In this document: piece after piece, positions 34,670 to 43,221 of the stretch
Numbering within the stretch: position 1 is the first letter of the stretch
Layout of the letters: each line of letters starts with the position of its first letter
Origin: an uncultured Clostridium sp.
Lineage (GTDB): Bacteria > Bacillota > Clostridia > TANB77 > CAG-508
Direction: 5' to 3'
Length of the DNA: 64,000 nt
NCBI GenBank assembly: GCA_948465565.1
Contig: CAOJXR010000002.1
Coordinates: 23,139-87,138 of the forward strand
The notes under the pieces: generated by a model
What the model saw: only the letters and a program-made list of their open reading frames with translations
Database searches by the model: none
Told to the model about the DNA's origin: nothing
Translations under genes and position numbers: made by a program

Positions 34670-35494
34670 ATGAAAATTGAACAAATGCAATTTAAAGCAA
34701 GTGGATATGATACGGTAACACCATATGCTCATAATTGTTTGATATTAAATCATGAAAAAATAGAAAAATATTTAACTTTTGAAGGAATAATGACATACAA
34801 AATAAATAAATATGGTAGAAAATTAATGAGTTTAACACCTAAAGATATCTTAGAAAATAATGATATTTCTGTTGGATATCAAAATAGTATTTTTGAAACA
34901 ATACATAAGTATTTTGAAAACGGAGGATTTTCACTTGCATATTCTAAAAGACCTTATCTTGAAAATAAGTCAGTAGTAGTGCTTTCTAAAAATGATATTA
35001 ATTATCTTGCAAGTATAATACTTAAATCTTATATATTTTACAAACTATATAATGCTATAATTTATAAATGTGAAATTACAGAAGAAATCAAAGAGCTTAT
35101 GAAATATATAAATATTTCTAATCTTAGTAAAGAAACTTTATTACCAAAGATACATGAAGAATTAAAACAATATCTTTTAAAAAATACTAATATAAAGTTA
35201 GATTTAGAATATTATAAAAAAACTAAGAATTATGCAGAAAATCTTTTTTCTTTTTCTTTAATTTGCAATGACTGGTATGCTTATGTGTTATATGAAATGA
35301 TATATAATCTATTAAACGATATTTCAACAGATAAAATTATTGTTTGTCAAAAATGTGGTATAGCAACAATAAGAATTACCAATAATCAAAAATATTGTAA
35401 AAAGTGCAGTGAAGAAAATAAAAAATATGATTCTAAAGAATATTTTGCATGGAAGGAAGCCAAAAAGAAATATGATGATGAACAATACAAGTAA
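34670..35494 (+). CDS. unknown protein with C-terminal zinc ribbon
   Basis: This 274-residue protein is not recognised. The first 220 residues are Lys/Ile/Asn/Tyr-rich and mixed helical. The C-terminal part has a CxxC...CxxC set (CQKCG at about 230 and CKKC at about 248) followed by a charged tail, as in many element-encoded regulators. GGAG lies upstream. It is transcribed away from the Rep/Toprim genes. A role in regulation of the element is inference. The 280 bp after it holds only AT-rich sequence and a ribosome binding site for the resolvase. Confidence 0.5.
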   Translation: MKIEQMQFKASGYDTVTPYAHNCLILNHEKIEKYLTFEGIMTYKINKYGRKLMSLTPKDILENNDISVGYQNSIFETIHKYFENGGFSLAYSKRPYLENKSVVVLSKNDINYLASIILKSYIFYKLYNAIIYKCEITEEIKELMKYINISNLSKETLLPKIHEELKQYLLKNTNIKLDLEYYKKTKNYAENLFSFSLICNDWYAYVLYEMIYNLLNDISTDKIIVCQKCGIATIRITNNQKYCKKCSEENKKYDSKEYFAWKEAKKKYDDEQYK

Positions 35495-35774
35495 TCTTTT
35501 ACTTATTAACTTTATAATAAAACTGTTTAATATAATTTTCCCTATAAAAAAATAAATAATCCAATAGCAACAGTAACAACAAAAAATAACATATATATCA
35601 CTATTCAAGAAACTATAATTTTAAGAACACCACAAAACAATATAAAATCTCTATTCAATAACCTATATAGACCACTTTTGGAACATATTCATAATATTTT
35701 AAACTTTTTTGAACAACCGTTATTTACATTTACAACAAAACCTTATATATTAATAAAAAAGGAGTAGAACTATT

Positions 35775-36428
35775 ATGGAAAAAACAGAAACACTAACTAA
35801 CACAACAGATACAGAAAACAAAATAAATTATTATGGATATTGTAGGGTATCCACCAAACACCAAAAAGAAGATAGACAAGTGGAATCAATAATTAATTTT
35901 GGAGTACCACAAGAAAACATATTTATTGACAAAGCAAGTGGAAAAGACTTTAACAGAGAAGAATATCAGCTACTTAAACGAATTTTAAAAAGAACAACTA
36001 ACAATGTACTTATCATTAAATCAATAGACAGATTAGGAAGAAATTATAAAGAAATTCAAAAAGAGTGGAGAGAACTTACACAAGACCTACAAACAGATAT
36101 AGTTGTACTAGATATGCCTATACTTGATACTAGACAATATAAAGACTTATTAGGAAATTTTATATCAGACCTAGTTTTACAAGTCTTATCTTTTGTAGCA
36201 GAAAATGAAAGAAAAAATATAAAAACAAGACAAAAGGAAGGAATTGAAATAGCCAAGTCCAAAGGAACTAAATTCGGGAGACCAACTATTTCAATTCCTA
36301 TTAATTTTGAAACCGAATATAAAAAGTGGAAAAACAACGAACAGACAGCCAAAACAACTATGGAAAACCTTAATTTAAAACGAACTAAATTTTATAATTT
36401 TGTCAGATATTATCAACAAACACATTAA
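35775..36428 (+). CDS. small serine recombinase (resolvase/invertase family)
   Basis: This 217-residue protein starts its catalytic domain with YGYCRVSTKHQKEDRQ, where the Ser is the nucleophile, and has SIDRLGRNYKEI with the catalytic Arg residues, then the dimer helix and a short C-terminal HTH with KGTKFGRPTIS. It likely resolves dimers or inverts a segment of the element. AAAGGAG precedes the start. Its reading frame contains no in-frame CGG. Confidence 0.88.
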   Translation: MEKTETLTNTTDTENKINYYGYCRVSTKHQKEDRQVESIINFGVPQENIFIDKASGKDFNREEYQLLKRILKRTTNNVLIIKSIDRLGRNYKEIQKEWRELTQDLQTDIVVLDMPILDTRQYKDLLGNFISDLVLQVLSFVAENERKNIKTRQKEGIEIAKSKGTKFGRPTISIPINFETEYKKWKNNEQTAKTTMENLNLKRTKFYNFVRYYQQTH

Positions 36429-36485
36429 AATAAATAACTCCCATATAGACTATATATAATAAAAATAAAATAGGGGGAATTAACA

Positions 36486-36632
36486 ATGAACAGAATAATA
36501 AAAAAATACAAATCTAAAAATATAAAATCTTTTAATGATATGACTAGTGAAGAAATTGAACGAGATGTTGTTATGGAGATAATACGAAGAATTGAGATAG
36601 AACTTGAAGATATAAAAAGAATTTTAAAATAA
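36486..36632 (+). CDS. 48-residue charged helical protein
   Basis: A short frame from ATG 36486 follows GGGGGAA and encodes MNRIIKKYKSKNIKSF, then a helical Glu/Arg/Ile-rich part (about 18-48) that could form a coiled coil. It lies 57 bases downstream of the resolvase and is probably in its mRNA. The function is unknown. Confidence 0.45.
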   Translation: MNRIIKKYKSKNIKSFNDMTSEEIERDVVMEIIRRIEIELEDIKRILK

Positions 36633-36693
36633 AAATCAATTACGAGAATAATCTAAAATTCTTAATAATATAATTCCATTAATAAAATCTAAA

Positions 36694-36723
36694 AAAGTAT
36701 CTAAAATTTAACCTAGATACTTT
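36694..36723. terminator. hairpin between convergent resolvase and sortase units
   Basis: Ten-bp arms (36694-36703 and 36714-36723) with a 10-nt loop lie between the two convergent units. Confidence 0.6.
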
Positions 36724-36731
36724 CTGATATA

Positions 36732-37511
36732 TTAATTATTTACTTTTTTAGCCACTACAACAAATCTTCCATCTTCTTGACTATATTCACAAGTCGACAA
36801 TGTCAAAAGTTGATCTCCATAGTTAGCCGTTACACCAGTATCATAAATACTTGATTTTTTACAATTATTAACGAAATCGTTATATTCTTCTTCATTATTG
36901 GCATTAACAAAATTATAATATCTAAAAACATCTTTTTCTTTTTTATAATAAACCCTAGAATAGAAAACTGATATTATTTCGTATATACTATCGTCTTTAT
37001 TTGTAGTGAATTTTATTGTCTTATGGTTATTGTAAAAATCTTCTTTACTATATTTCAATAAATCTTCAAACATTAACCCTTGTGTATTTCTATGACCATA
37101 TATTAAATAATTGGAACTACCATTTATTAAATCAAAATCTTTATCTAAAAACAAACTACCACCTTTTGACTTTTCTTTTTTATAATTATGTGTCAAATAA
37201 AAGTCATTATCTGTTGTCTGACATACTGGTAAATTAATATTTGTATCTTCAATTTCTAACCAACCTATAATTTCATTATTTTCTTTTTGTAATTCTTCTA
37301 ATTGTAACATTTTTTCTGTCTTTTCTTCTGTAACTGGTGTATCGTCAACTATAACATTATTAAGTATATTGGTATTATCCTTTTTGTCCTTATAACTATT
37401 ATATAAATAATAAATCGTATAACCAATACCACAAACAAAAACTACAATTAACAATAATAAAACTATTTTTTTTAATTTATTATTCGATTTTTTACTATGT
37501 CTTGATTTCAT
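36732..37511 (-). CDS. srtB: class B sortase
   Basis: This 259-residue membrane-anchored transpeptidase has a basic N terminus, one membrane helix (about 15-38) and the catalytic triad H140 (YGHR), C241 (TLSTC) and R249. The sequence around QLLTLSTCEYSQEDGRFVV is typical of class B. It is encoded 70 bp downstream of a surface protein that carries a C-terminal sorting signal, so that protein is its likely substrate. Class B sortases attach proteins to peptidoglycan or build pili. Confidence 0.9.
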   Translation of the reverse strand: MKSRHSKKSNNKLKKIVLLLLIVVFVCGIGYTIYYLYNSYKDKKDNTNILNNVIVDDTPVTEEKTEKMLQLEELQKENNEIIGWLEIEDTNINLPVCQTTDNDFYLTHNYKKEKSKGGSLFLDKDFDLINGSSNYLIYGHRNTQGLMFEDLLKYSKEDFYNNHKTIKFTTNKDDSIYEIISVFYSRVYYKKEKDVFRYYNFVNANNEEEYNDFVNNCKKSSIYDTGVTANYGDQLLTLSTCEYSQEDGRFVVVAKKVNN

Positions 37512-37581
37512 TTCTATTAATAACCTTTCTTATTAAAATGGAGTAGTAATTCTTAAATCACTACCCCTATATTATAACAAA

Positions 37582-38814
37582 TTATTTTAATCTTTTCTTT
37601 AATTCTACTATTCCTACACCTGTTAACAATGTTACTCCTAATACATAACCTATTATATCTACTGTACCAGTTTTTGGAGTTTCGTCTTTTTCTCCTTTAT
37701 TTGTTGTAGTTGTTTCTGCTGGCTTTGTTGTCTCTGTTGATGTATCATTTTCTTGTTTTGTTTCTGCAATTAGTATTGCAAAAGGAGATAATTCTGTAAC
37801 TTCTATTGTTGCCTTACCATTTTCTATTGTAGAATTAAATTGTTCATATTCTCCATTATTTTTCTTATGTAATACTACACATTTTTGTCCATTATATTGT
37901 TCTCCAATATCAAATGTCATTGTTAGTTTTCCATTAAATGTTCCATTTTCTATTTTTATATCTCTCATAAATACAAATTTATATTCTTCACGTTCCATAG
38001 ATAAATGATTATTTATATAACTTTGCATAGATAAATGTGTATCTGAATCTTTTACTATTTCCTTTGTCGTTATTTTAGCACCATCTGAAATATTACCTGT
38101 GATTCCTAAATTAACATTATTTTCTTTGTCAACTGATGTAATTGTATTAGGTTTTTCTTCTTCTTTTACAATATTAACTTGATAAAAACCAGTAACTATT
38201 TTTGTCATATCATCTGTTTGAATTTCAATATCAAATCCAAGATACTTATTATTAAATATACTTGTATCTGTAATTTTCATTTGATAACCAACAGGTTGAT
38301 ATCTAGTCATCTCACCATTTTTATTAAAACCAGTTTCCAAATTAGTTTTCTTTATAAATGTTCCTAAACCATCAATTATTATACTATTTCCTAAATCAAC
38401 ATAATCTTCTCCATGATTACTTTTAACTAAAAAAGTTAAATATATATCTTTATTTTGTACATTAGCATTTTCTTCATATCTTCCTTCAATACCAGCCATT
38501 TGTTCTAAACCTATATAGTCTGTTAAATCTAATCCTTTCTCATCTGAAAGTCTTATGTCTAATGTATATGTAGGCTTATCCGTATAAACATAATATTTAT
38601 TTATATTATCACCATATTTAGAACCTGGTTCAATAAAATCATACCATTCTCCATTTATCCCCATTTTTTTATTAAGTTCTTCATGTGTATCTGCCTTATA
38701 GATATTTCCTTTTGCCATTGTACTTGCTTGTACTTGGTTAGTATTGAATAATAAAAATGCTACAAAAATTATTCCAAATACTAATAAAACTTTAAAATTT
38801 GTTTTTAATTTCAT
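37582..38814 (-). CDS. cell-wall-sorted surface protein
   Basis: This 410-residue exported protein has a signal peptide (about 5-31, ending QVQAS), a beta-rich ectodomain, a Thr/Glu/Lys-rich spacer (about 355-380) and a sorting signal TPKTG followed by a hydrophobic helix and KKRLK. The start at 38812-38814 follows AGGAG at ideal distance. The ectodomain is not recognised; two segments (about 45-230 and 250-350) might each be a domain. It is the probable substrate of the adjacent sortase and is cargo of the element. Confidence 0.8.
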   Translation of the reverse strand: MKLKTNFKVLLVFGIIFVAFLLFNTNQVQASTMAKGNIYKADTHEELNKKMGINGEWYDFIEPGSKYGDNINKYYVYTDKPTYTLDIRLSDEKGLDLTDYIGLEQMAGIEGRYEENANVQNKDIYLTFLVKSNHGEDYVDLGNSIIIDGLGTFIKKTNLETGFNKNGEMTRYQPVGYQMKITDTSIFNNKYLGFDIEIQTDDMTKIVTGFYQVNIVKEEEKPNTITSVDKENNVNLGITGNISDGAKITTKEIVKDSDTHLSMQSYINNHLSMEREEYKFVFMRDIKIENGTFNGKLTMTFDIGEQYNGQKCVVLHKKNNGEYEQFNSTIENGKATIEVTELSPFAILIAETKQENDTSTETTKPAETTTTNKGEKDETPKTGTVDIIGYVLGVTLLTGVGIVELKKRLK

Positions 38815-38980
38815 TTTTTTCACTCCTATCTGAATAAATTTATTTTATTATATTATATCTTTTTATAAATTTCAATACTTTTTAATTTATTTTTTGGTTT
38901 ATTTTTTAAACTATACATATTCTGCACCAAATTATAAAATACTAAATAAATGAAAAAGTGGTTTAGAAAGTGGTGTAAAT

Positions 38981-39163
38981 ATGAATTTTAAAGTCCCTAG
39001 TGGTATAAATAAATGTCCTTTAAGTATTAGAGTAGATGAAGAAGATTATGATATAATTGAAAAATTGTCTAAAAAGAATAATAAATCGTTTAATTATATT
39101 ATTAATTCTATGATTAAATATGCCATTCAAAATATGGATATGAAAGACATAAAAAAGAGTTGA
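38981..39163 (+). CDS. ribbon-helix-helix-like DNA-binding protein
   Basis: This 60-residue protein has CPLSIRVDEEDYDIIEKLS followed by NKSFNYIINSMIKYAI, which fits an Arc/MetJ-type ribbon-helix-helix protein. It is divergent from the surface-protein gene and convergent with the DnaB-like gene. It probably regulates the element's own promoters. A direct repeat AAAGTGGT lies twice just upstream of its ATG and may be its own operator. Confidence 0.65.
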   Translation: MNFKVPSGINKCPLSIRVDEEDYDIIEKLSKKNNKSFNYIINSMIKYAIQNMDMKDIKKS

Positions 39164-39172
39164 TTTTAAAAT

Positions 39173-39709
39173 TTAACTCTTTATATTTTGTCTTAAAAAT
39201 ATTTTTTCATCAATTACTTGTAATCTATCTTTTTTATCAATTATACTGTTACAATTTCTTGATATGTGAGATGTAACCAAAATAGGAATATTCAATTCTT
39301 CTACTAATTTTTTTAATTCCTTACAGATATTTTCTATCTCAATATCTCTACTTAAACATTTAGATTTATCATAAGAAATTAGTTGTAAATAATCAATTAT
39401 AACAAATTTTATACCTTTATCTCTTTTCAATTCTTTTACAGTTTTATATATATCAACTATTGATATGCCTGGAGTATCCACAATAAATAAATTTGAATTA
39501 TAATTCTTAATTTTACTTTTTATCATTTCTTTTTCAGTTTCTAAACTAAAAAATACTACTGGAACATTTTTATTATAACTTATATATTCTGCCATTTTAA
39601 TTGAAATAGTAGTTTTACCAGTACAAGCACTTCCACATAAAGCAATTAATTTTGGAGTATTAAAATCTATCTTGTATTTTATATCTAACTGTTCAACTTT
39701 TATACACAT
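39173..39709 (-). CDS. minimal DnaB/RecA-like ATPase
   Basis: This 178-residue protein has a P-loop CGSACTGKTT (about 26-35), then FFSLETEKE, and a Walker B-like FVIIDYLQLI, which is typical of the DnaB helicase C-terminal domain. It lacks the N-terminal primase-binding domain of DnaB and is much shorter than the usual 450 residues. It could be a helicase loader or a stripped-down helicase for the element. It has no in-frame CGG. Confidence 0.75.
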   Translation of the reverse strand: MCIKVEQLDIKYKIDFNTPKLIALCGSACTGKTTISIKMAEYISYNKNVPVVFFSLETEKEMIKSKIKNYNSNLFIVDTPGISIVDIYKTVKELKRDKGIKFVIIDYLQLISYDKSKCLSRDIEIENICKELKKLVEELNIPILVTSHISRNCNSIIDKKDRLQVIDEKIFLRQNIKS

Positions 39710-39740
39710 TTTTTCACTACCTTTCGTTTAAAATAGGGGT

Positions 39741-39774
39741 AGAGAATTTATCAAAATAATAAAATAAATTCTCT
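39741..39774. repeat. 11-bp inverted repeat upstream of the DnaB-like gene
   Basis: AGAGAATTTAT (39741-39751) pairs with ATAAATTCTCT (39764-39774), 32 bp upstream of the DnaB-like gene start. It may be an operator or leader hairpin. The rest of 39775-39970 is AT-rich with no gene. Confidence 0.4.
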
Positions 39775-39970
39775 AAATGACAGACATACTATAATAAGTA
39801 TTAATTTAATTATAAATCTTTTACTAAAACTCTGTAAACACTTATTTATCAAGTTTTATCACAATTAATTTAGATAAATTTTTTAGTTTTTAATATATAA
39901 TTTATTAAATTAACTCTAAAAATTATTTCTTGATATCTTCTCGTTTTCAGAAATATCATATTAGATTAAT

Positions 39971-40651
39971 TTATTGATTATATAATTTTTCTTGTATGAA
40001 TTCTTTTAAATAGTCATAACTTAAATCTTCTAAATTATAAGATAAAAGTGTATTAATCATTTCTTGAACACTTTGTCTTACACTATCGTCTACATCTTTA
40101 AATGCTTGAACAATGCTTCTTTTTACTTCTTTGCGATATAATACATCATCATTATTAAGATTTATTAATAAATCTACATTTTTACTTATTTTTTCTTTTC
40201 CTTTTTTGGCTTGTTCAGCTCTTTTTTTTCCTTCAAATGAAAAAGGAGTTGTAACCACACCTATTGTTACAATTCCCATTTTTCTTATCATATTTGTTAT
40301 TAATGGTGTTGCTCCCATTCCACATCCACCTCCTAGACCAACTACTATAAATACAATATCTGTATCTTTTAATTCTTTTTGTAGAAATTCCATTATTTCT
40401 TTTTTACTTTCGTTTACTGCCTTTTCTGCAATACTTGCATCAGCAAAGCACCCTAGTCCCTTCGCAACATTCTCTCCTATTAATAATTTAGAATTAGCAT
40501 TTGAATAACCTAATTCTGCTCTTGATGTACTAATTGATATGTAACCAATATCTTTATTATCTGTTGTTTCAATTATTCTATTAATCATATTAGTACCGCC
40601 ATTACCAAAACTAATAACTTTAAATTTTGGTATCATTTTAGATTTACTCAT
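39971..40651 (-). CDS. truncated FtsZ-like GTPase of the mobile element
   Basis: This 226-residue protein has the FtsZ GTPase domain: FGNGGTNMINRII at the N terminus, the tubulin signature as GLGGGCGMGATP (105-116, FtsZ has GGGTGTG), VTTPFSFEGKKR, and NNDDVL. It ends directly after the region of the T7 loop and lacks the activation domain and the C-terminal tail of FtsZ (normally 350-400 residues). It is encoded inside the integrative element, so partition or copy control, as with TubZ, is a reasonable idea. Polymerisation may differ because the second subdomain is missing. Confidence 0.8.
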   Translation of the reverse strand: MSKSKMIPKFKVISFGNGGTNMINRIIETTDNKDIGYISISTSRAELGYSNANSKLLIGENVAKGLGCFADASIAEKAVNESKKEIMEFLQKELKDTDIVFIVVGLGGGCGMGATPLITNMIRKMGIVTIGVVTTPFSFEGKKRAEQAKKGKEKISKNVDLLINLNNDDVLYRKEVKRSIVQAFKDVDDSVRQSVQEMINTLLSYNLEDLSYDYLKEFIQEKLYNQ

Positions 40652-40717
40652 TTTTAAAAATTCCTTTCTATTATTTTTTTTTATATATTAAATCATTTTT
40701 GAAAATTCGTAAACTGT

Positions 40718-40768
40718 TTTATATCAATTAAATGTAAATACATATATTTTGAATTTAATTGATATAAA
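40718..40768. repeat. 16-bp inverted repeat upstream of the FtsZ-like gene
   Basis: TTTATATCAATTAAAT (40718-40733) and its perfect reverse complement (40753-40768) are 19 bases apart, 67 bp upstream of the FtsZ-like start. It could be a centromere-like, origin or operator site. The remainder of 40652-40948 is AT-rich and holds no gene. Confidence 0.5.
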
Positions 40769-40948
40769 CCGATAAATATAACCACCGTTTTAATATAAAA
40801 GTTTAATTTATTTGTAAAAAAACTAAATTGTAATATACATACAATATACAAAAAGTTTTAGAAGTATTGAGTTTTTAACATTTAAATTTAACAGTAGAGT
40901 AAGTACATTTTTGAGAAAAGTTTTAAAAACTTTCTATTAATTAAATTA

Positions 40949-40973
40949 AATACAAATATCAAATCAAATCAAA
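40949..40973 (+). repeat. right attachment-site candidate (attR)
   Basis: It matches 31257-31281 at 24 of 25 positions. It overlaps the edge of the terminator of the DUF2508 gene, the first chromosomal gene on this side. Confidence 0.5.
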
Positions 40974-40996
40974 AAGCAGGTGAACTCCTGCTTTTT
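40971..40996 (-). terminator. terminator of the DUF2508 gene
   Basis: AAAAAGCAGG (40971-40980) pairs with CCTGCTTTTT (40987-40996) around a 6-nt loop, with T residues on the minus-strand side. Confidence 0.8.
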
Positions 40997-41233
40997 TTAT
41001 TTTAATATTATTTTTCTTTCTTTTGCTTGTCTAAGTAAATAATTTATTTTAGCTTGCTCTGATTTTATTTGATATGCATAATAATCTATCAATTCTCCTC
41101 TTGCATATTCAAAGTTTCTATGTGCAAGCTCTAATTTAGCTTGAGCTTCTAATATGCTATTTACTATAGAACTTTCACTTTCTTCTTGGCTTAAATCTAT
41201 GATAGGAACTTCTTTTATATATGACTCGTACAT
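40997..41233 (-). CDS. DUF2508 (YaaL-like) protein
   Basis: This 78-residue protein has the DUF2508 pattern LELAHRNFEYARGELIDYY, then YQIKSEQAKINYLLRQAKE. Such proteins lie near bofA and recR in spore formers. The function is unknown. GGAGG precedes the start. It is the first chromosomal gene right of the integrative element. Confidence 0.75.
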   Translation of the reverse strand: MYESYIKEVPIIDLSQEESESSIVNSILEAQAKLELAHRNFEYARGELIDYYAYQIKSEQAKINYLLRQAKERKIILK

Positions 41234-41269
41234 ATTTACCTCCTATCATTTATTATATGATGCTATTTC

Positions 41270-41920
41270 TTAAATATTCCTAATTTTTCTTTCTTTATCC
41301 TCTATTTCATATTTTTCATAAATTTTTTTATAATTTTCTATCGTTTTATCTTCTCCTATTTCTTTTAATATTTTTTGATATATTTCTACTTCCAATAAGT
41401 GATGTCTTATTTCTTCAAATTCTGTAATTATTTCTTTTGGTATATATTTTTTCCATTCTTCTTTGTTATTTAATAAAATATAACCTCTAAGTTCTGTTGC
41501 TGAAATTTTTATTTTTTCTCTATCTATTGAGAGTTCTGTTACACCTTTCATTTGTTCTTCTGAAAACCACCCTTTTCTCATTTCGTCGTTTCCAGTTATT
41601 ATCAAATCTGCTTTATTTCCTTCATATTCTATCGTTTTATCTATTACATATTGTCCCCAATCATGTGTTATATCATATTCGTTTGTTAAATCTTGTAGTT
41701 TTGCTATTTTTATATTTTGATTATCTCCATATACTTTTTTTATTAGTTCTTCTCTAAAGTCTGCTATGAATGGGTTTCTTAACGTATGACTTTCTTGACT
41801 TGAACCTATTAATAATAATACTTTTTCACAAAGTTCTATCCCTGTATCTATTATTAACTTATGTCCATTATGTATGTGTCCAAATCTTCCACATATCATT
41901 CCTAATTTATATTTTTTCAT
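41270..41920 (-). CDS. nicotinamide-nucleotide adenylyltransferase-like protein (NadM type)
   Basis: This 216-residue nucleotidyltransferase has GMICGRFGHIHNGHKLII, in which G-R-F and HxGH bind ATP, and ISATELRGYI, the usual ISxTxxR-like motif. NadM-type enzymes make NAD from NMN. The C-terminal 60 residues are charged and not recognised. It is divergent from yqeK, which in Bacillus lies beside nadD, so a role in NAD metabolism fits. Confidence 0.75.
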   Translation of the reverse strand: MKKYKLGMICGRFGHIHNGHKLIIDTGIELCEKVLLLIGSSQESHTLRNPFIADFREELIKKVYGDNQNIKIAKLQDLTNEYDITHDWGQYVIDKTIEYEGNKADLIITGNDEMRKGWFSEEQMKGVTELSIDREKIKISATELRGYILLNNKEEWKKYIPKEIITEFEEIRHHLLEVEIYQKILKEIGEDKTIENYKKIYEKYEIEDKERKIRNI

Positions 41921-42063
41921 TTTTCTTTTCTCCTAATTTTTTGTGTTTATTATATATTATTTTATTTGTCTAATTCAATATTAAAGTTTGCTTTTTTATG
42001 TAAACTGTGTTAGTATAGTTATAGTTGATATTTATTTTTTATTATGTGTTTGGAGGTTATTAT

Positions 42064-42660
42064 ATGTTAGATTTAAATGCAAAAAATGCTTTTCGTGTCT
42101 TAGCAAAATATTTAGGTGAAAAAAATCCTACTCAATATGAACATTCTATTCGAGTAGCTCAAACTTCTCTATTGCTTGCTAAAAGGTGGAATGTGTGTGT
42201 AGAAGATAGCGTTATTGCTGCATTATTACATGACATTGGTAAATCTTTTTCAAGAAAAGGAATGTTATCTTTTTGTGCTCGTAATGGACTTCCTTTATAT
42301 GATTTTGAAATTTATGATAATTTGGCAGCAACTCATGGTAAAGTTAGTGCTGCTCTTTTTGAACGAGAATTTGAAAATACTGACCCTGATAGATTTAATT
42401 CTATATATGATGCTATTGTATCTCATGTCGCAGGTGGTGAGAACATGAGTGATTTGGCTAAAATTCTTTTTATTGCTGATAATATTGAACCTAATAAAAG
42501 AAATGGTTTTATGGAAATGATTAAATCTGGAGAAATTACTTCTCCTAATGATTGTATTAAGAGAATAATTGAGTCTAAGCTTGATAGAGCTAGAGAAAGT
42601 CACAGAGCTCCAAATCCATTTCTTGATTGTACTATAGAATCTCTTGAAGATGAAAGATAA
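42064..42660 (+). CDS. yqeK: HD-domain hydrolase YqeK (diadenosine tetraphosphatase-like)
   Basis: This 198-residue protein has the HD pattern QYEHSIRVAQTS, LLHDIGKSFSRKG, HGKVSAA and ADNIEPNKR, as in YqeK, which cleaves Ap4A symmetrically. The start at 42064 follows TGGAGGTTAT; an in-frame ATG at 42025 has no site. In Bacillus this gene follows nadD, and here a NadM-like gene is divergent. The usual rsfS neighbour is not present. Confidence 0.85.
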   Translation: MLDLNAKNAFRVLAKYLGEKNPTQYEHSIRVAQTSLLLAKRWNVCVEDSVIAALLHDIGKSFSRKGMLSFCARNGLPLYDFEIYDNLAATHGKVSAALFEREFENTDPDRFNSIYDAIVSHVAGGENMSDLAKILFIADNIEPNKRNGFMEMIKSGEITSPNDCIKRIIESKLDRARESHRAPNPFLDCTIESLEDER

Positions 42661-42744
42661 TATTTGACATCTAATATATTGTGTGATAAACTTGTTTTGT
42701 TAATATTTTAGCCAATATAAGAGATTAGTAGTAATTTTGATTTT

Positions 42745-42920
42745 ATTTAGAGAGTCTGTGGTTGGTGAAAACAGTCTAAAACATTTTATGAATCTACTCT
42801 TTAGCTTCTAGCCTAATAAGTTAGACCTTTTGTACAGGTTATAGTACTTTAGAGTAATAAATTAAGGTGGTACCGCGATATTCGCCCTTGTGTTTTTTTA
42901 ACGCAAGGGTTTTGTTTTTG
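42745..42920 (+). promoter_or_regulatory. T-box leader of the DUF1653-serS operon
   Basis: Stem I starts near AGAGAGTC (42750). The specifier loop contains TCT (42793-42795) followed by A, a serine codon, which fits serS. The T-box AAGGTGGTACCGCG (42864-42877) is perfect. A terminator with 9-bp arms (42885-42893, 42901-42909) and TTTTGTTTTT follows. Uncharged tRNA-Ser should favour the antiterminator. Confidence 0.9.
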
Positions 42921-42955
42921 GAGCTATTTTAGAGTTTTGAAAGGAAGGATTTTTT

Positions 42956-43204
42956 ATGGAAGTTAAAGAAGGAGAAATTTATAGACATTTTAAAGGACCA
43001 TTTTATTATGTTATTTGTGTTGGTCTTGATTCTGAAACACGAGAAAGAGTTGTTGTTTATCGTCATTTGGATAATTCCGGCATTATTTGTACTCGTCCTG
43101 AGAAAATGTTTTTGGAGGAAATACCTGAAAGACCTGATAATGTTACTGGTCAAAAATGTAGATTTGAATTAATAACTGATTTAGAAAAGTATAATCGTTC
43201 TTAA
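42956..43204 (+). CDS. DUF1653 protein
   Basis: This 82-residue protein has the DUF1653 pattern GEIYRHFKGPFYYVICVG and VVYRHLDNSG. Function is unknown. It shares the T-box leader with serS and ends 17 bases before it, so it is expressed with seryl-tRNA synthetase. AAAGGAAGG precedes the start. Confidence 0.85.
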   Translation: MEVKEGEIYRHFKGPFYYVICVGLDSETRERVVVYRHLDNSGIICTRPEKMFLEEIPERPDNVTGQKCRFELITDLEKYNRS

Positions 43205-43221
43205 TCTGAAAGGAGATTTTT

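Larger units (their letters stand above)
31257..40973. mobile_element. integrative element with int, xis, replication genes and surface-protein cargo
   Basis: About 9.7 kb lies between two 25-bp direct repeats that differ at one base. The left end has a tyrosine integrase reading toward the repeat and a divergently placed set of accessory genes: xis, Rep-like, Toprim-like, Zn-ribbon protein, resolvase, sortase B, sorted surface protein, RHH protein, DnaB-like ATPase and FtsZ-like GTPase. The base composition is even more AT-rich than the host's. There are no conjugation genes, so it is either a small plasmid-like element or mobilised by others. The borders are inferred from the repeats. Confidence 0.65.

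Noticed and set aside
36501..36632. Direct repeats AAATCAAATC near 31267, 31425 and 40960 as a larger repeat family
   Set aside because: The short AT-rich unit occurs too easily by chance; only the 25-bp pair at the element ends is kept as a candidate.
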